Origin: an uncultured Collinsella sp.
Lineage (GTDB): Bacteria > Actinomycetota > Coriobacteriia > Coriobacteriales > Coriobacteriaceae
Reading direction: 5' to 3'
Length of the DNA stretch: 39,727 bases
NCBI GenBank assembly: GCA_900546825.1
Contig: UREE01000012.1
Span: forward strand, 1-39,727
Shown here in pieces: positions 8,967 through 15,513 of the stretch. The notes below the pieces were generated by a model. That model worked only from the letters and a program-made list of their open reading frames with translations, was not told where the DNA came from and made no database searches. Within the stretch, counting starts at the first letter, position 1. The number at the start of each line of letters is the position of its first letter. The position numbers and the translations under genes are program-made.

Positions 8967-9815
8967 TCAATGTCCCGGGCAGAGCCGGTTGATATGCATC
9001 ATCAGATAGAGCAGCTCTTCGTCCGTGCAGTGCCAGCCGCAGGTTGCCCTCATGTATTCGTCGATTGCGCGTGCACAGGCGTACGCGTCTGAAAACTCGC
9101 TGGTCGCTCGTTTGAAAAGATCGCTATTGCGCGTCTCCTCGTCCTCACCCTTGATAAGGCGGCTGATAAGAAAGCGCATATGGGTCACAAAGCGCGCACA
9201 GCTATATGAGCAGCGGTCGATGGTCTCGCCAAGCGTACGCTCGATAATCCCGGTAACCGCATCGATGACCTCGGTACTCTTTACGACCAAGTCCATGTTG
9301 CCCTTTGCGCCCGCGTTCTCGTCATCGACCATCTCGGCGTTGACGATATGCAGCGCAATCGAAGCGGCCTCGGTCTCAGGAAAATCAACGTCCTCGGCCA
9401 CAGCCATAACGAGCTTGACGCCGCGGCGACCGACCTCGGCCTCGCGCGGATAGACGAGGCGGACTTCCTCGTAGAGCGGGTTCTTGATCGAAGCTCCCTT
9501 GCGGGCGCGGTCGATGGCAAACTGAAGGTGGTCGGCGAGCGTAAAGACTAGATTGGGATTGAGCGTGCAGTTGAGCTCGTTGCGTGCGATATCCACGATA
9601 CCCGACGCGATAATGATGACATCGTCCGAAAGCGATGCGACAGCATCGTACATCTCAGGGCTGATATCGCGGAAGCTCCGCTGGATGGAGCTTTCGTCCT
9701 CAATATAGGAAGGGGCGCCGCGAAAGCCAAGGCCCTTGCCAAACAACACGAGCTCGCGCCCGGCATCGTCCTCCGCAAGGACAACGTTGTTGTTTATTGC
9801 CTTGGTTATCAGCAT
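8967..9815 (-). CDS. licT: BglG/LicT family transcriptional antiterminator
   Basis: A 282-residue RNA-binding antiterminator. The N-terminal CAT domain (about 1-55) has the family pattern KAINNNVVLA and GKGLGF; two PTS regulation domains follow. All four regulatory histidines are present: H96 in LADH and H156 in IALH of PRD1, and H212 in VTHM and H274 in MMHI of PRD2. Activity should therefore respond to PTS phosphorylation, with HPr activating and the EII complex inactivating. GGGAG lies seven bases before ATG 9815; the in-frame start at 9854 lacks a site. It opens the beta-glycoside operon and probably controls it and itself. Confidence 0.92.
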   Translation of the reverse strand: MLITKAINNNVVLAEDDAGRELVLFGKGLGFRGAPSYIEDESSIQRSFRDISPEMYDAVASLSDDVIIIASGIVDIARNELNCTLNPNLVFTLADHLQFAIDRARKGASIKNPLYEEVRLVYPREAEVGRRGVKLVMAVAEDVDFPETEAASIALHIVNAEMVDDENAGAKGNMDLVVKSTEVIDAVTGIIERTLGETIDRCSYSCARFVTHMRFLISRLIKGEDEETRNSDLFKRATSEFSDAYACARAIDEYMRATCGWHCTDEELLYLMMHINRLCPGH

Positions 9816-9897
9816 GAAAAAACTCCCCTGGGCTCCACTTGGACATCTCACCACACCGGCTCTCGAGTCGGCGGTTGCTATGACATGTGCTCGTGGC

Positions 9898-9914
9898 GCC
9901 TCCCGAGGAGTAAC
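9898..9914 (-). promoter_or_regulatory. Candidate divergent RAT antiterminator hairpin
   Basis: On the minus strand GTTACTCCTCGGGAGGC resembles the core of ribonucleic antiterminator targets of BglG/LicT proteins (GTTACTG, loop, CAGGC), with CTCC/GGAG as the upper stem. The lower stem is weaker than consensus. Its CTCC could instead pair with GGGGAG just before a run of six T ahead of the ATG, as expected for a competing terminator. The location, about 85 bases before the licT-like gene, fits; the sequence match is partial. Confidence 0.3.
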
Positions 9915-10041
9915 GCGGTGCAGTTGCCAGTATAGAGGTTTTGCTGAGTTATTAAAGTGATTTTATAGAAGTTACCGTTCGCCCCTGTTTTTCCACCGTT
10001 CATCCCTTGACCCCCCCCCAAGGCAAAGGCAACCAAAGGCG

Positions 10042-10075
10042 CACCACAAAGGGGACAGGCACCTTTGTGGTGGTT
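10042..10075 (+). repeat. Left copy of 34-bp inverted repeat flanking the ATPase
   Basis: This copy is the exact reverse complement of 11317-11350. Each copy is itself a palindrome with arms ACCACAAAGG and CCTTTGTGGT around a nine-base loop containing GGACAGGCA or its complement. The GGGGACAGGCA core resembles the other GGGGAC repeats of the window. Confidence 0.9.
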
Positions 10076-10086
10076 TGAGACAAGGA

Positions 10087-10148
10087 CCCTAGTCCACAGT
10101 GATGTCGAGGTTCTTGCCGGTGAGGCCTACGTAGCCGCCCTCGGCAGC
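10087..10148 (-). pseudogene. Remnant 3' end of a DUF4867 gene
   Basis: These 62 bases match the last 62 bases around the stop of the intact DUF4867 gene (11507-11568) at 56 positions. On the minus strand they still read AAEGGYVGLTGKNLDITVD followed by TAG; most differences are silent, and one changes V to T. Nothing upstream continues the frame. It looks like the displaced original 3' end of the gene, or one brought from another strain, now separated from the intact copy by the ATPase cassette. Confidence 0.85.
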
Positions 10149-10162
10149 AGGTCATTTGACCG

Positions 10163-10199
10163 AATAGGAAAAAAAGGAAAAAATAGGAAAAAAAGGAAA
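10163..10199 (+). repeat. Purine-rich 19-base tandem repeat in ATPase leader
   Basis: The 18-base unit AATAGGAAAAAAAGGAAA occurs twice with a period of 19 (10163-10180 and 10182-10199), running straight into the AAGGAG ribosome site of the ATPase gene. Such homopurine tracts can slip in length and so alter translation. Confidence 0.8.
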
Positions 10200-10207
10200 G
10201 GAGACTT

Positions 10208-11314
10208 ATGACTGAGACCATCTTCTCCCCCTCATTTGGAAATCGCCCCTCTTATCTAGTCGGGCGCGAAGCGGTAATTTCGACATTCGTATCTGGCATT
10301 GAGCAAGAGGCGGGCAATCGCGACCGAGCCATGCTCATGCTTGGACAGCGAGGCAGCGGCAAGACGGTTCTTCTGTGGGAACTTGCCGACCGCGCACGCA
10401 AGCTCGGCTTTGTTGTCGCTACGCCCACCGTAGCCTCCGAGGATATGCTCGAGCGCATTGTTGAGAAGATCCAGGAAGCAGGCGAGCCTTACGTCAATAA
10501 ACGCCGCCTTCCCAAACTCACGAGCGGCAGTCTAAGTGTTTTTGGGTTCTCGGCAGGCCTCGAGTTCACACGAGACGTGCAGGAGACCAAAAGCTTTCAG
10601 TTCAAACTCACACAGCTCGCGCGCAAACTGACCAAGCAGGGACACGGTATCCTCATCCTCATCGACGAGCTCCAAGCGAATTCACCCGAGATCAGACAGC
10701 TCGTCACCGCCTATCAAGAACTGGTCGGCGAACGACTCAACGTCGCGCTCGTCATGGCAGGCCTTCCGGGAGCCGTCTGCGCAACACTCAATGACCGCGT
10801 GCTGACATTTCTCAACCGCGCTCGCAAGGTCACGCTCGAACCGCTTTCGGTCGGAGATGTCGACGCCTATTACCAGCGGGCTTTCGAAGAGCTCAGCATT
10901 GACATTCCAAGCGATCTTCGCCTCCGTGCCGCTCGCGCAACCCAAGGCTCCCCTTATATGCTGCAGCTGATCGGCTATAACATCGCCAATCGCTGCAAGG
11001 CTGGAGAACGCGCAGCGCAAGGGCAAATCGACGGAGCCATCGAAGCTTCGAAGGTCGACTTCGAAAACGATGTTTGCGAAACGACGCTCGCCGCGCTATC
11101 GGACCAAGACGTCGCGTTTCTCACCGCAATGACTGACGACGAAGGCGCTGTGTCGCGTATTTCTGATGTGGCGGAGCGCATGTCGGTCACGCCCGACTAT
11201 GCACAGAAATATCGCCGGCGCCTCATTGACGCCGGCGTTATCGAGCAGGCGCGCCGTGGTTACGTGCGCTTCGCCGTCCCATATATGGCCGACTATCTGC
11301 GCAGCCAGCTCTAG
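10208..11314 (+). CDS. AAA family ATPase, ORC1/CDC6-like
   Basis: A 368-residue P-loop ATPase of the type annotated as ATP-binding protein or archaeal-type ATPase. Walker A is GQRGSGKT (46-53) and Walker B is ILILIDE (148-154). QGSPYMLQLIGY near 258 resembles the lid sensor region, and residues from about 290 to the end look like a winged helix that could bind DNA. The client is unknown; stand-alone members often accompany mobile or defence genes. AAGGAG lies five bases before the ATG within a purine-rich leader. It is the only plus-strand gene in the first 21 kb, is flanked by exact 34-bp inverted repeats, and sits inside a duplicated DUF4867 3' end, so it is probably an acquired single-gene cassette. 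No transposase or integrase is present. Confidence 0.85.
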   Translation: MTETIFSPSFGNRPSYLVGREAVISTFVSGIEQEAGNRDRAMLMLGQRGSGKTVLLWELADRARKLGFVVATPTVASEDMLERIVEKIQEAGEPYVNKRRLPKLTSGSLSVFGFSAGLEFTRDVQETKSFQFKLTQLARKLTKQGHGILILIDELQANSPEIRQLVTAYQELVGERLNVALVMAGLPGAVCATLNDRVLTFLNRARKVTLEPLSVGDVDAYYQRAFEELSIDIPSDLRLRAARATQGSPYMLQLIGYNIANRCKAGERAAQGQIDGAIEASKVDFENDVCETTLAALSDQDVAFLTAMTDDEGAVSRISDVAERMSVTPDYAQKYRRRLIDAGVIEQARRGYVRFAVPYMADYLRSQL

Positions 11315-11316
11315 AC

Positions 11317-11350
11317 AACCACCACAAAGGTGCCTGTCCCCTTTGTGGTG
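11317..11350 (-). repeat. Right copy of 34-bp inverted repeat flanking the ATPase
   Basis: This is an exact reverse complement of 10042-10075 and begins two bases after the ATPase stop codon. It may also act as a hairpin at the 3' end of the ATPase transcript. Confidence 0.9.
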
Positions 11351-11370
11351 GCTTGGGCCGGTTTGTCTTG

Positions 11371-11495
11371 ATCTGTAACAGGTAGACCGCCAAAACCGGG
11401 CCTGGTGTTACAGATCGAGATCTTTCGGGCACCCTCTGCGGTTATCTCAATCTGTAACAGGTAGAGACGATTTAGCCCGCCAGGTGTTACAGATT
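11371..11495. repeat. Tandem pair of ATCTGTAACA palindromes
   Basis: Two related hairpins stand side by side. The first spans 11371-11415 with arms ATCTGTAACA and TGTTACAGAT. The second spans 11449-11495 with 11-base arms AATCTGTAACA and TGTTACAGATT. Both have AGGTAGA after the first arm and AGGTG or TGGTG before the second, so they are copies of one element. They fill the space between the ATPase repeat and the DUF4867 stop. Confidence 0.8.
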
Positions 11496-11508
11496 AAAAC
11501 AAAAGCCC

Positions 11509-12153
11509 CTAGTCCACGGTGATGTCGAGGTTCTTGCCGACGAGGCCCACGTAGCCGCCTTCGGCTGCCTTGGGGCTGTCGGCGTGGCAGAGGACCCACT
11601 TGTCAGCCTTCCAGTAGCAGTAGCTGTCGCCGACCGCGGGCACGTCGGCTGCGGCCTCGGGGCGCGGACCATTGGTGCCGGCGGGCAACGCAACCATTAC
11701 CTGGAAGCCGCCGTCGTCGACCATGCATGGCGTGTAGTGGAGCGTGGTGTTGAAGACTTCGACGACCGTACCCGCCGGCACGCGGAACGCCTTGACGCAC
11801 GCGGTGTCGAGCTTGCCGTCCTCGATCTCCCAGCGATGCGCCACGAGCAGGATAAAGTCGCGGGCGCCCAGGTTAAACTCGCTGGCGCGGTGATACTCCA
11901 GGCAGTTGAGGCGTGTGTTGTGGCCGTTGCACCAGCCGAGCTGGAAGGGGCGGCCGCCAAACATGAGAAAGCCCAGTTTGTCGGCATCCTTGACGCCTTC
12001 GAGCTCCGGCGCACTTGCTACGTACTTGCTGCCCTCGGGAATGGGCGTGGCAGAGAGCGCCTCGAGCACGGGCGACGTGAGCTCGGACGGAACGTCATCC
12101 CAAACGTTGCCATAGGATTTGAACTCGGGATCGTCGACAGAATAGATATGCAT
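11509..12153 (-). CDS. DUF4867 family protein
   Basis: A 214-residue cupin-like protein of family DUF4867, recognised from the conserved run LGWCNGHNTRLNCLEYHRASEFN, VPAGTVVEVFNTTLHYTPC and GGFQVMVALPAGTN. The function is not established; members occur near sugar-metabolism genes in gut bacteria. ATG at 12153 has AGGAG six bases upstream; the longer frame to 12255 has no ribosome site. The last 20 codons are duplicated at 10087-10148, marking its 3' end as an insertion point. The intact gene may carry a 3' end supplied by the incoming cassette. It has no close operon partner; luxS upstream ends in its own terminator. Confidence 0.8.
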   Translation of the reverse strand: MHIYSVDDPEFKSYGNVWDDVPSELTSPVLEALSATPIPEGSKYVASAPELEGVKDADKLGFLMFGGRPFQLGWCNGHNTRLNCLEYHRASEFNLGARDFILLVAHRWEIEDGKLDTACVKAFRVPAGTVVEVFNTTLHYTPCMVDDGGFQVMVALPAGTNGPRPEAAADVPAVGDSYCYWKADKWVLCHADSPKAAEGGYVGLVGKNLDITVD

Positions 12154-12236
12154 GTTCACTCCTGTTCGTTTATGTGACAGTACGAACATTCTAGAACAAA
12201 CATGAGCGATTTTGAACGCTCGTCCCGACCACTCAA

Positions 12237-12269
12237 CAAAAAGGCGCCCCCGCATAAGCGAAGGCGCCC
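12237..12269 (-). terminator. Terminator of luxS
   Basis: On the minus strand GGCGCC pairs with GGCGCC across an 18-base loop region with further pairing, followed by five T. It lies about 30 bases past the luxS stop. Confidence 0.75.
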
Positions 12270-12297
12270 AATGCGCGCGCTTTGGGCGATAAAGCCC

Positions 12298-12786
12298 TTA
12301 CGCCTGCTGGTAGTGCAGGTGCTTCTCGTCGATATTGGCCAGGTCGCGGTCGAGATAGCGACGCGCGAGCCAGTTTGCCATGGGGAGGTTCTGGTCCAAG
12401 TAGTTGCCGCACTCCTCGGGAGCGGCACCGGGAACATCGCCCTCAAAGCCCGCGACAAACTCGAACAGCTCGCGCACGAGCGGCAAGATCTCCTCGCTCG
12501 TCAGCTCACCAAAGACAACCAGGTAAAAGCCCGTGCGGCAGCCCATGGGGCCAAAGTAGACAATGCGGCTCGACCACTCGGCATGATTGCGGAGGAACGT
12601 GGCACCCAGATGCTCGATGGTGTGGCACTCCGCCGTGTTCATAACTGGCTCCTTGTTGGGCGTGGTCAGGCGCAGGTCAAAGGTGGTGACGGCGGCGCCG
12701 GTCGCCGGATCGCGGTCGATGCGGCTCACATACACGCCGGGCTCGAGCAGCAGATGGTCAACGGAAAAACTCGCGATGCGCTCCAT
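12298..12786 (-). CDS. luxS: S-ribosylhomocysteine lyase
   Basis: A 162-residue LuxS that cleaves S-ribosylhomocysteine to homocysteine and the autoinducer-2 precursor in the activated methyl cycle. The metal site is complete: H55 and H59 with E58 in HTIEH, and C126 in EECGNY. The catalytic cysteine is C83 in GPMGCRTG. Length is normal. The ribosome site GAGAGGATC precedes the ATG. It stands alone, with a terminator behind it and a repeat-rich 152-base spacer before it; other genes of the methyl cycle are not in the window. Confidence 0.97.
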   Translation of the reverse strand: MERIASFSVDHLLLEPGVYVSRIDRDPATGAAVTTFDLRLTTPNKEPVMNTAECHTIEHLGATFLRNHAEWSSRIVYFGPMGCRTGFYLVVFGELTSEEILPLVRELFEFVAGFEGDVPGAAPEECGNYLDQNLPMANWLARRYLDRDLANIDEKHLHYQQA

Positions 12787-12801
12787 GGCAGATCCTCTCG
12801 G

Positions 12802-12831
12802 TAGTCAATTTGGGACGGGGCTCTTTTAGCT
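12802..12831. repeat. Dispersed terminator-like repeat copy
   Basis: These 30 bases match the reverse complement of 19180-19209 at 29 positions. That second copy is the 3' arm and T run of the nucleoside hydrolase terminator. Here the element stands upstream of luxS without its partner arm nearby, though GGGACGGGG could pair with 12870-12878. Confidence 0.75.
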
Positions 12832-12862
12832 GGTTCGAATGATCGTACCAATCATACCAGTC

Positions 12863-12926
12863 AAAAAAGCCCCGTCCCAAATGAGCTGCCCGGGACGGGG
12901 ATCAATGAGTTTTTAATCCCCGTCTC
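12863..12926 (-). terminator. Terminator with competing upstream hairpin after the FGGY kinase
   Basis: On the minus strand CCCCGTCCC (from 12900-12892) pairs with GGGACGGGG (12878-12870) and is followed by six T, a standard terminator. The first arm can pair instead with GAGACGGGGAT (12926-12916), so two exclusive folds exist. Confidence 0.75.
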
Positions 12927-12938
12927 AGAATAATCATG

Positions 12939-14429
12939 CTAGGCGGTGTACGCGATTGTAGATTTCACGGCATGGCGCCAGCCGGCGATCTTTTTGGCGC
13001 GCTCGTCGGCGGACATGGTGGACTCCACGATGCCGCGGGCGCCGTAGACGTCGACGACGTCGCGCGTGTACATGCCCAGCGCAATGCCGCAGGCCCAGGC
13101 CGCGCCCAGACCGCTCATCTCGTCGTTGCTCGCGATGCGAATGGGCGAGCCAACCAAGTCGCTCTCAAACTGCATCAGGTACGCGTCGCGCGTGGGACCG
13201 CCGTCAACACGAAGCTCGGCCAACGCCGCGCCCGAATCCTCGACCATCGCATCAATCACGTCGAAGATCTGATAGGCGATCGACTCGTCAGCGGCCTTTA
13301 CGAACTCCGCACGGCCCGTGGTGCGCGTCATGCCAAAGATGCAGCCCTCGGCATCGCTCGCCCAGTGCGGCGCGCCCAGGCCAGTGAACGCCGGCACAAA
13401 GTAGACACGGCTTGCCGGATTGGCGGCGTAGCACAGGTCGGTGACTTCCTCGGGATTGTTGATGAGTTCCAGGTCGTCGCGCAGCCACGTCTTGACGGCG
13501 CCGGCGTAGCTCACGTTGCCCTCGAGAACATACTCGGTCACACCGTCCATACGCCATGCGAGCGAGCTCGAAAGCCCATGCGAGCTGGCGACGAACTCGT
13601 CGCCGACGTTCATCATGACCGAGCTTCCGGTGCCATAGGTCGCCTTGGCCATGCCGCGGCTATGGCAGCCCTGGGCAAACAAGGCGGCATGGCTGTCGCC
13701 GAGCACGCCGTGAATGGGCACGGGCGCCGGCAAAAAGCCGCCCAGGTCCGTTGTACCGAACAGGCCATCGGAATCGGTCACCTGCGGCAGACACGCCGGA
13801 TTGACACCAAAGGCCTCGCACACCGGCTCGCTCCAGCAGCCACGGCGCAGGTCAAAAAGCTGCGTGCGGCTGGCATTGGACCAGTCGCAGCGGAACTCCG
13901 CGCCGCCCGTGAGCGTCCAGACCACCCAGGCATCGATGGTGCCCAGGCACAGCTCGCCCGCCGCCGCGGCCTCGGCAGCCGCGGGAACGTTCGCGAGGAT
14001 CCAGGCCATCTTGCCCGCCGGATAGTAGGGCGAGAGCACCAGACCCGTCGTGTCACGCACCAGCTCGGCCACGCCTTCGCGCGCAGCAAGCTCGTCGCAC
14101 AGCTCGCGGGCGCGGGCGCACTGCCACACCACGGCATCGCACAGCGGCTCGCCCGTCCTGCGGCTCCAGGCAACGGTAGTCTCGCGCTGGTTGGAGATGC
14201 CGATGCCGGCGATGTCGGCCGGATCGACCCCGGTCTCCTCCACCACGGCGCGCGCCACGGCCAGCACGTTGGCGGCGATCTCGGCTGGATCATGGCTCAC
14301 CCAGCCGGCCTCGTTGACAATCTGGCGATGCGAGCGATCGGCGCGATGGATCAGATGGCCGCCCTCGTCCACCAGCAGCGCCTTAGTACCCTGTGTGGAC
14401 TGATCGATTCCGATGATGTATTTGCTCAT
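12939..14429 (-). CDS. FGGY carbohydrate kinase (glycerol kinase-like; possible apulose kinase)
   Basis: A 496-residue sugar kinase with both FGGY actin-like ATPase domains. MSKYIIGIDQSTQGTKALL is the first phosphate loop, followed by NQRETTVAW, VVWQCARAREL, GTIDAWVVWTLTGG, NASRTQLFDL and GMAKATYGTGSSVMMN. Automatic annotation would say glycerol kinase, but GDSHAALFAQ where glycerol kinases have GDQQAALFGQ, and the context, argue for a sugar or ketose substrate. It is the last gene after an isomerase and a split transketolase. In the known D-apiose route an FGGY kinase phosphorylates D-apulose; xylulose or ribulose kinases are alternatives. AGGAGAG precedes the ATG. A 142-base spacer with a hairpin separates it from the transketolase genes. 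Confidence 0.85.
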   Translation of the reverse strand: MSKYIIGIDQSTQGTKALLVDEGGHLIHRADRSHRQIVNEAGWVSHDPAEIAANVLAVARAVVEETGVDPADIAGIGISNQRETTVAWSRRTGEPLCDAVVWQCARARELCDELAAREGVAELVRDTTGLVLSPYYPAGKMAWILANVPAAAEAAAAGELCLGTIDAWVVWTLTGGAEFRCDWSNASRTQLFDLRRGCWSEPVCEAFGVNPACLPQVTDSDGLFGTTDLGGFLPAPVPIHGVLGDSHAALFAQGCHSRGMAKATYGTGSSVMMNVGDEFVASSHGLSSSLAWRMDGVTEYVLEGNVSYAGAVKTWLRDDLELINNPEEVTDLCYAANPASRVYFVPAFTGLGAPHWASDAEGCIFGMTRTTGRAEFVKAADESIAYQIFDVIDAMVEDSGAALAELRVDGGPTRDAYLMQFESDLVGSPIRIASNDEMSGLGAAWACGIALGMYTRDVVDVYGARGIVESTMSADERAKKIAGWRHAVKSTIAYTA

Positions 14430-14541
14430 GTACTCTCCTGTCTCCCCCGTCGATTCAAAACTAAAACCCGACGGACAAGGAGCGAGTGGCCGACCGGCTC
14501 ATGAGAGCGCAGCCGGCCTGCTCAGAATTCAACCTAAAAGG

Positions 14542-14572
14542 ATTGGTGCAAACCTGTCCCCGATGCACCAAT
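14542..14572. repeat. GGGGAC-core hairpin at a transketolase stop codon
   Basis: The arms ATTGGTGCA and TGCACCAAT enclose a loop with GTCCCC. On the minus strand the element starts within the stop codon of the transketolase C subunit gene (14572-14574). Confidence 0.8.
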
Positions 14573-15513
14573 TACTCTGCGGGAAGGAACTCGGCGACCG
14601 TCTTTGCGATTCCCTCGCCCGTCAGGCCGTAGTGCGCAAAGACCTCGGGACTCGTGCCGGTGATGACCGGCGCGTCGGGCAGGCTCAGGCACTTAACCGG
14701 ACGCGGGCAATGCTCGCCCACGACCTGCGCGACCATGGAGCCCAGGCCGCCAAAGGGGCTGTGCTCCTCGACGGTCACGACGGCGCGCGTGGCACCGGCG
14801 GCCTCGATCACGGCCTCGGCGTCGAGCGGCTTGACGCAGTACATGTCAAGCACGGTAGCGGAGATACCCTGCTCGGCCAGCAGGTCGGCGGCGTCCACGG
14901 CATGGCGGACCATCTCGCCGGTGGCGACAATCGTCACATCGGTGCCACGACGCACCCAGGTGGCGCGGTCCATCTGGAACGGGCACTCGTCCTCGGTATA
15001 CACGTCCTCGACCGGGTTGCGGCCCACGCGGATGTAGGCCGGCTTGTTGTCGGCAACCAGGGCGCGCACGAGCTCGGCAGTCTGGAAACGATCGCTCGGC
15101 AGATATACGCGCATGTTGGGAATCGCGCTCATAGCGGCGATGTCCTGTGCGGAGTGATGGCTCATGCCCAAGGCGCCGTAGGACACGCCGCCCGAGATAC
15201 CGATGAGCTTGACGTTGGTGTTGGAGTACGAAACGTCGACCTTGCACTGCTCATACGAGCGCGTGGTCACAAAGGACGCCGGCGAGGCGGCCCAGGCCTT
15301 CTTGCCGCACGAAGCCATGCCGGCGGCGATGCTCACCAGGTCCTGCTCGGCGATGCCGACCTCAATGGACTGCTGGGGATACTGATCGAAGAACGGCGTG
15401 AGCGATGCGGAGCCGCGGGAGTCGGAGCACAGGGCGACGATGTCCTTATCGGTCTCGGCGGCCTCGAGCAGCGTGTCGCAGATAACCTTGCGGTTGGCGA
15501 TCTTGTTAGCCAT
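14572..15513 (-). CDS. Transketolase, C-terminal subunit (pyrimidine/TK-C)
   Basis: A 313-residue second half of a split transketolase. It supplies the pyrimidine-binding domain, with the cofactor-activating glutamate E56 in IEVGIAEQD, the GALGMSHHSAQDIA loop, and a C-terminal domain ending around GTSPEVFAHYGLTGEGI. With the N subunit it should transfer a two-carbon ketol unit between phosphosugars. ATG at 15513 has AAGGAGG upstream and overlaps the end of the N-subunit gene by eight bases, so the two are translationally coupled. Beside an isomerase and an FGGY kinase it could be the AptB-like subunit of apulose-4-phosphate transketolase; general pentose phosphate use is the alternative. Confidence 0.93.
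   Translation of the reverse strand: MANKIANRKVICDTLLEAAETDKDIVALCSDSRGSASLTPFFDQYPQQSIEVGIAEQDLVSIAAGMASCGKKAWAASPASFVTTRSYEQCKVDVSYSNTNVKLIGISGGVSYGALGMSHHSAQDIAAMSAIPNMRVYLPSDRFQTAELVRALVADNKPAYIRVGRNPVEDVYTEDECPFQMDRATWVRRGTDVTIVATGEMVRHAVDAADLLAEQGISATVLDMYCVKPLDAEAVIEAAGATRAVVTVEEHSPFGGLGSMVAQVVGEHCPRPVKCLSLPDAPVITGTSPEVFAHYGLTGEGIAKTVAEFLPAE

Larger units (their letters stand above)
9816..10207. other. 392-base non-coding interval
   Basis: This interval separates the divergent antiterminator and ATPase genes. It holds the RAT-like hairpin, an A+T-rich stretch suitable for the antiterminator promoter (9925-9970), a run of nine C (10011-10019), the left copy of the 34-bp inverted repeat, the 62-bp DUF4867 remnant, a small palindrome GGTCATTTGACC (10150-10161) and the purine-rich ATPase leader. 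I see no gene. Confidence 0.75.

Noticed and set aside
10149..11508. Integrative element with its own integrase
   Set aside because: The duplicated 3' end suggests integration, but no integrase, transposase or relaxase is encoded, so only a cassette is claimed.
12939..14429. Firm glycerol kinase (glpK) call
   Set aside because: The match to FGGY motifs is good, but GDSHAALFAQ and the sugar isomerase/transketolase context leave the substrate open.
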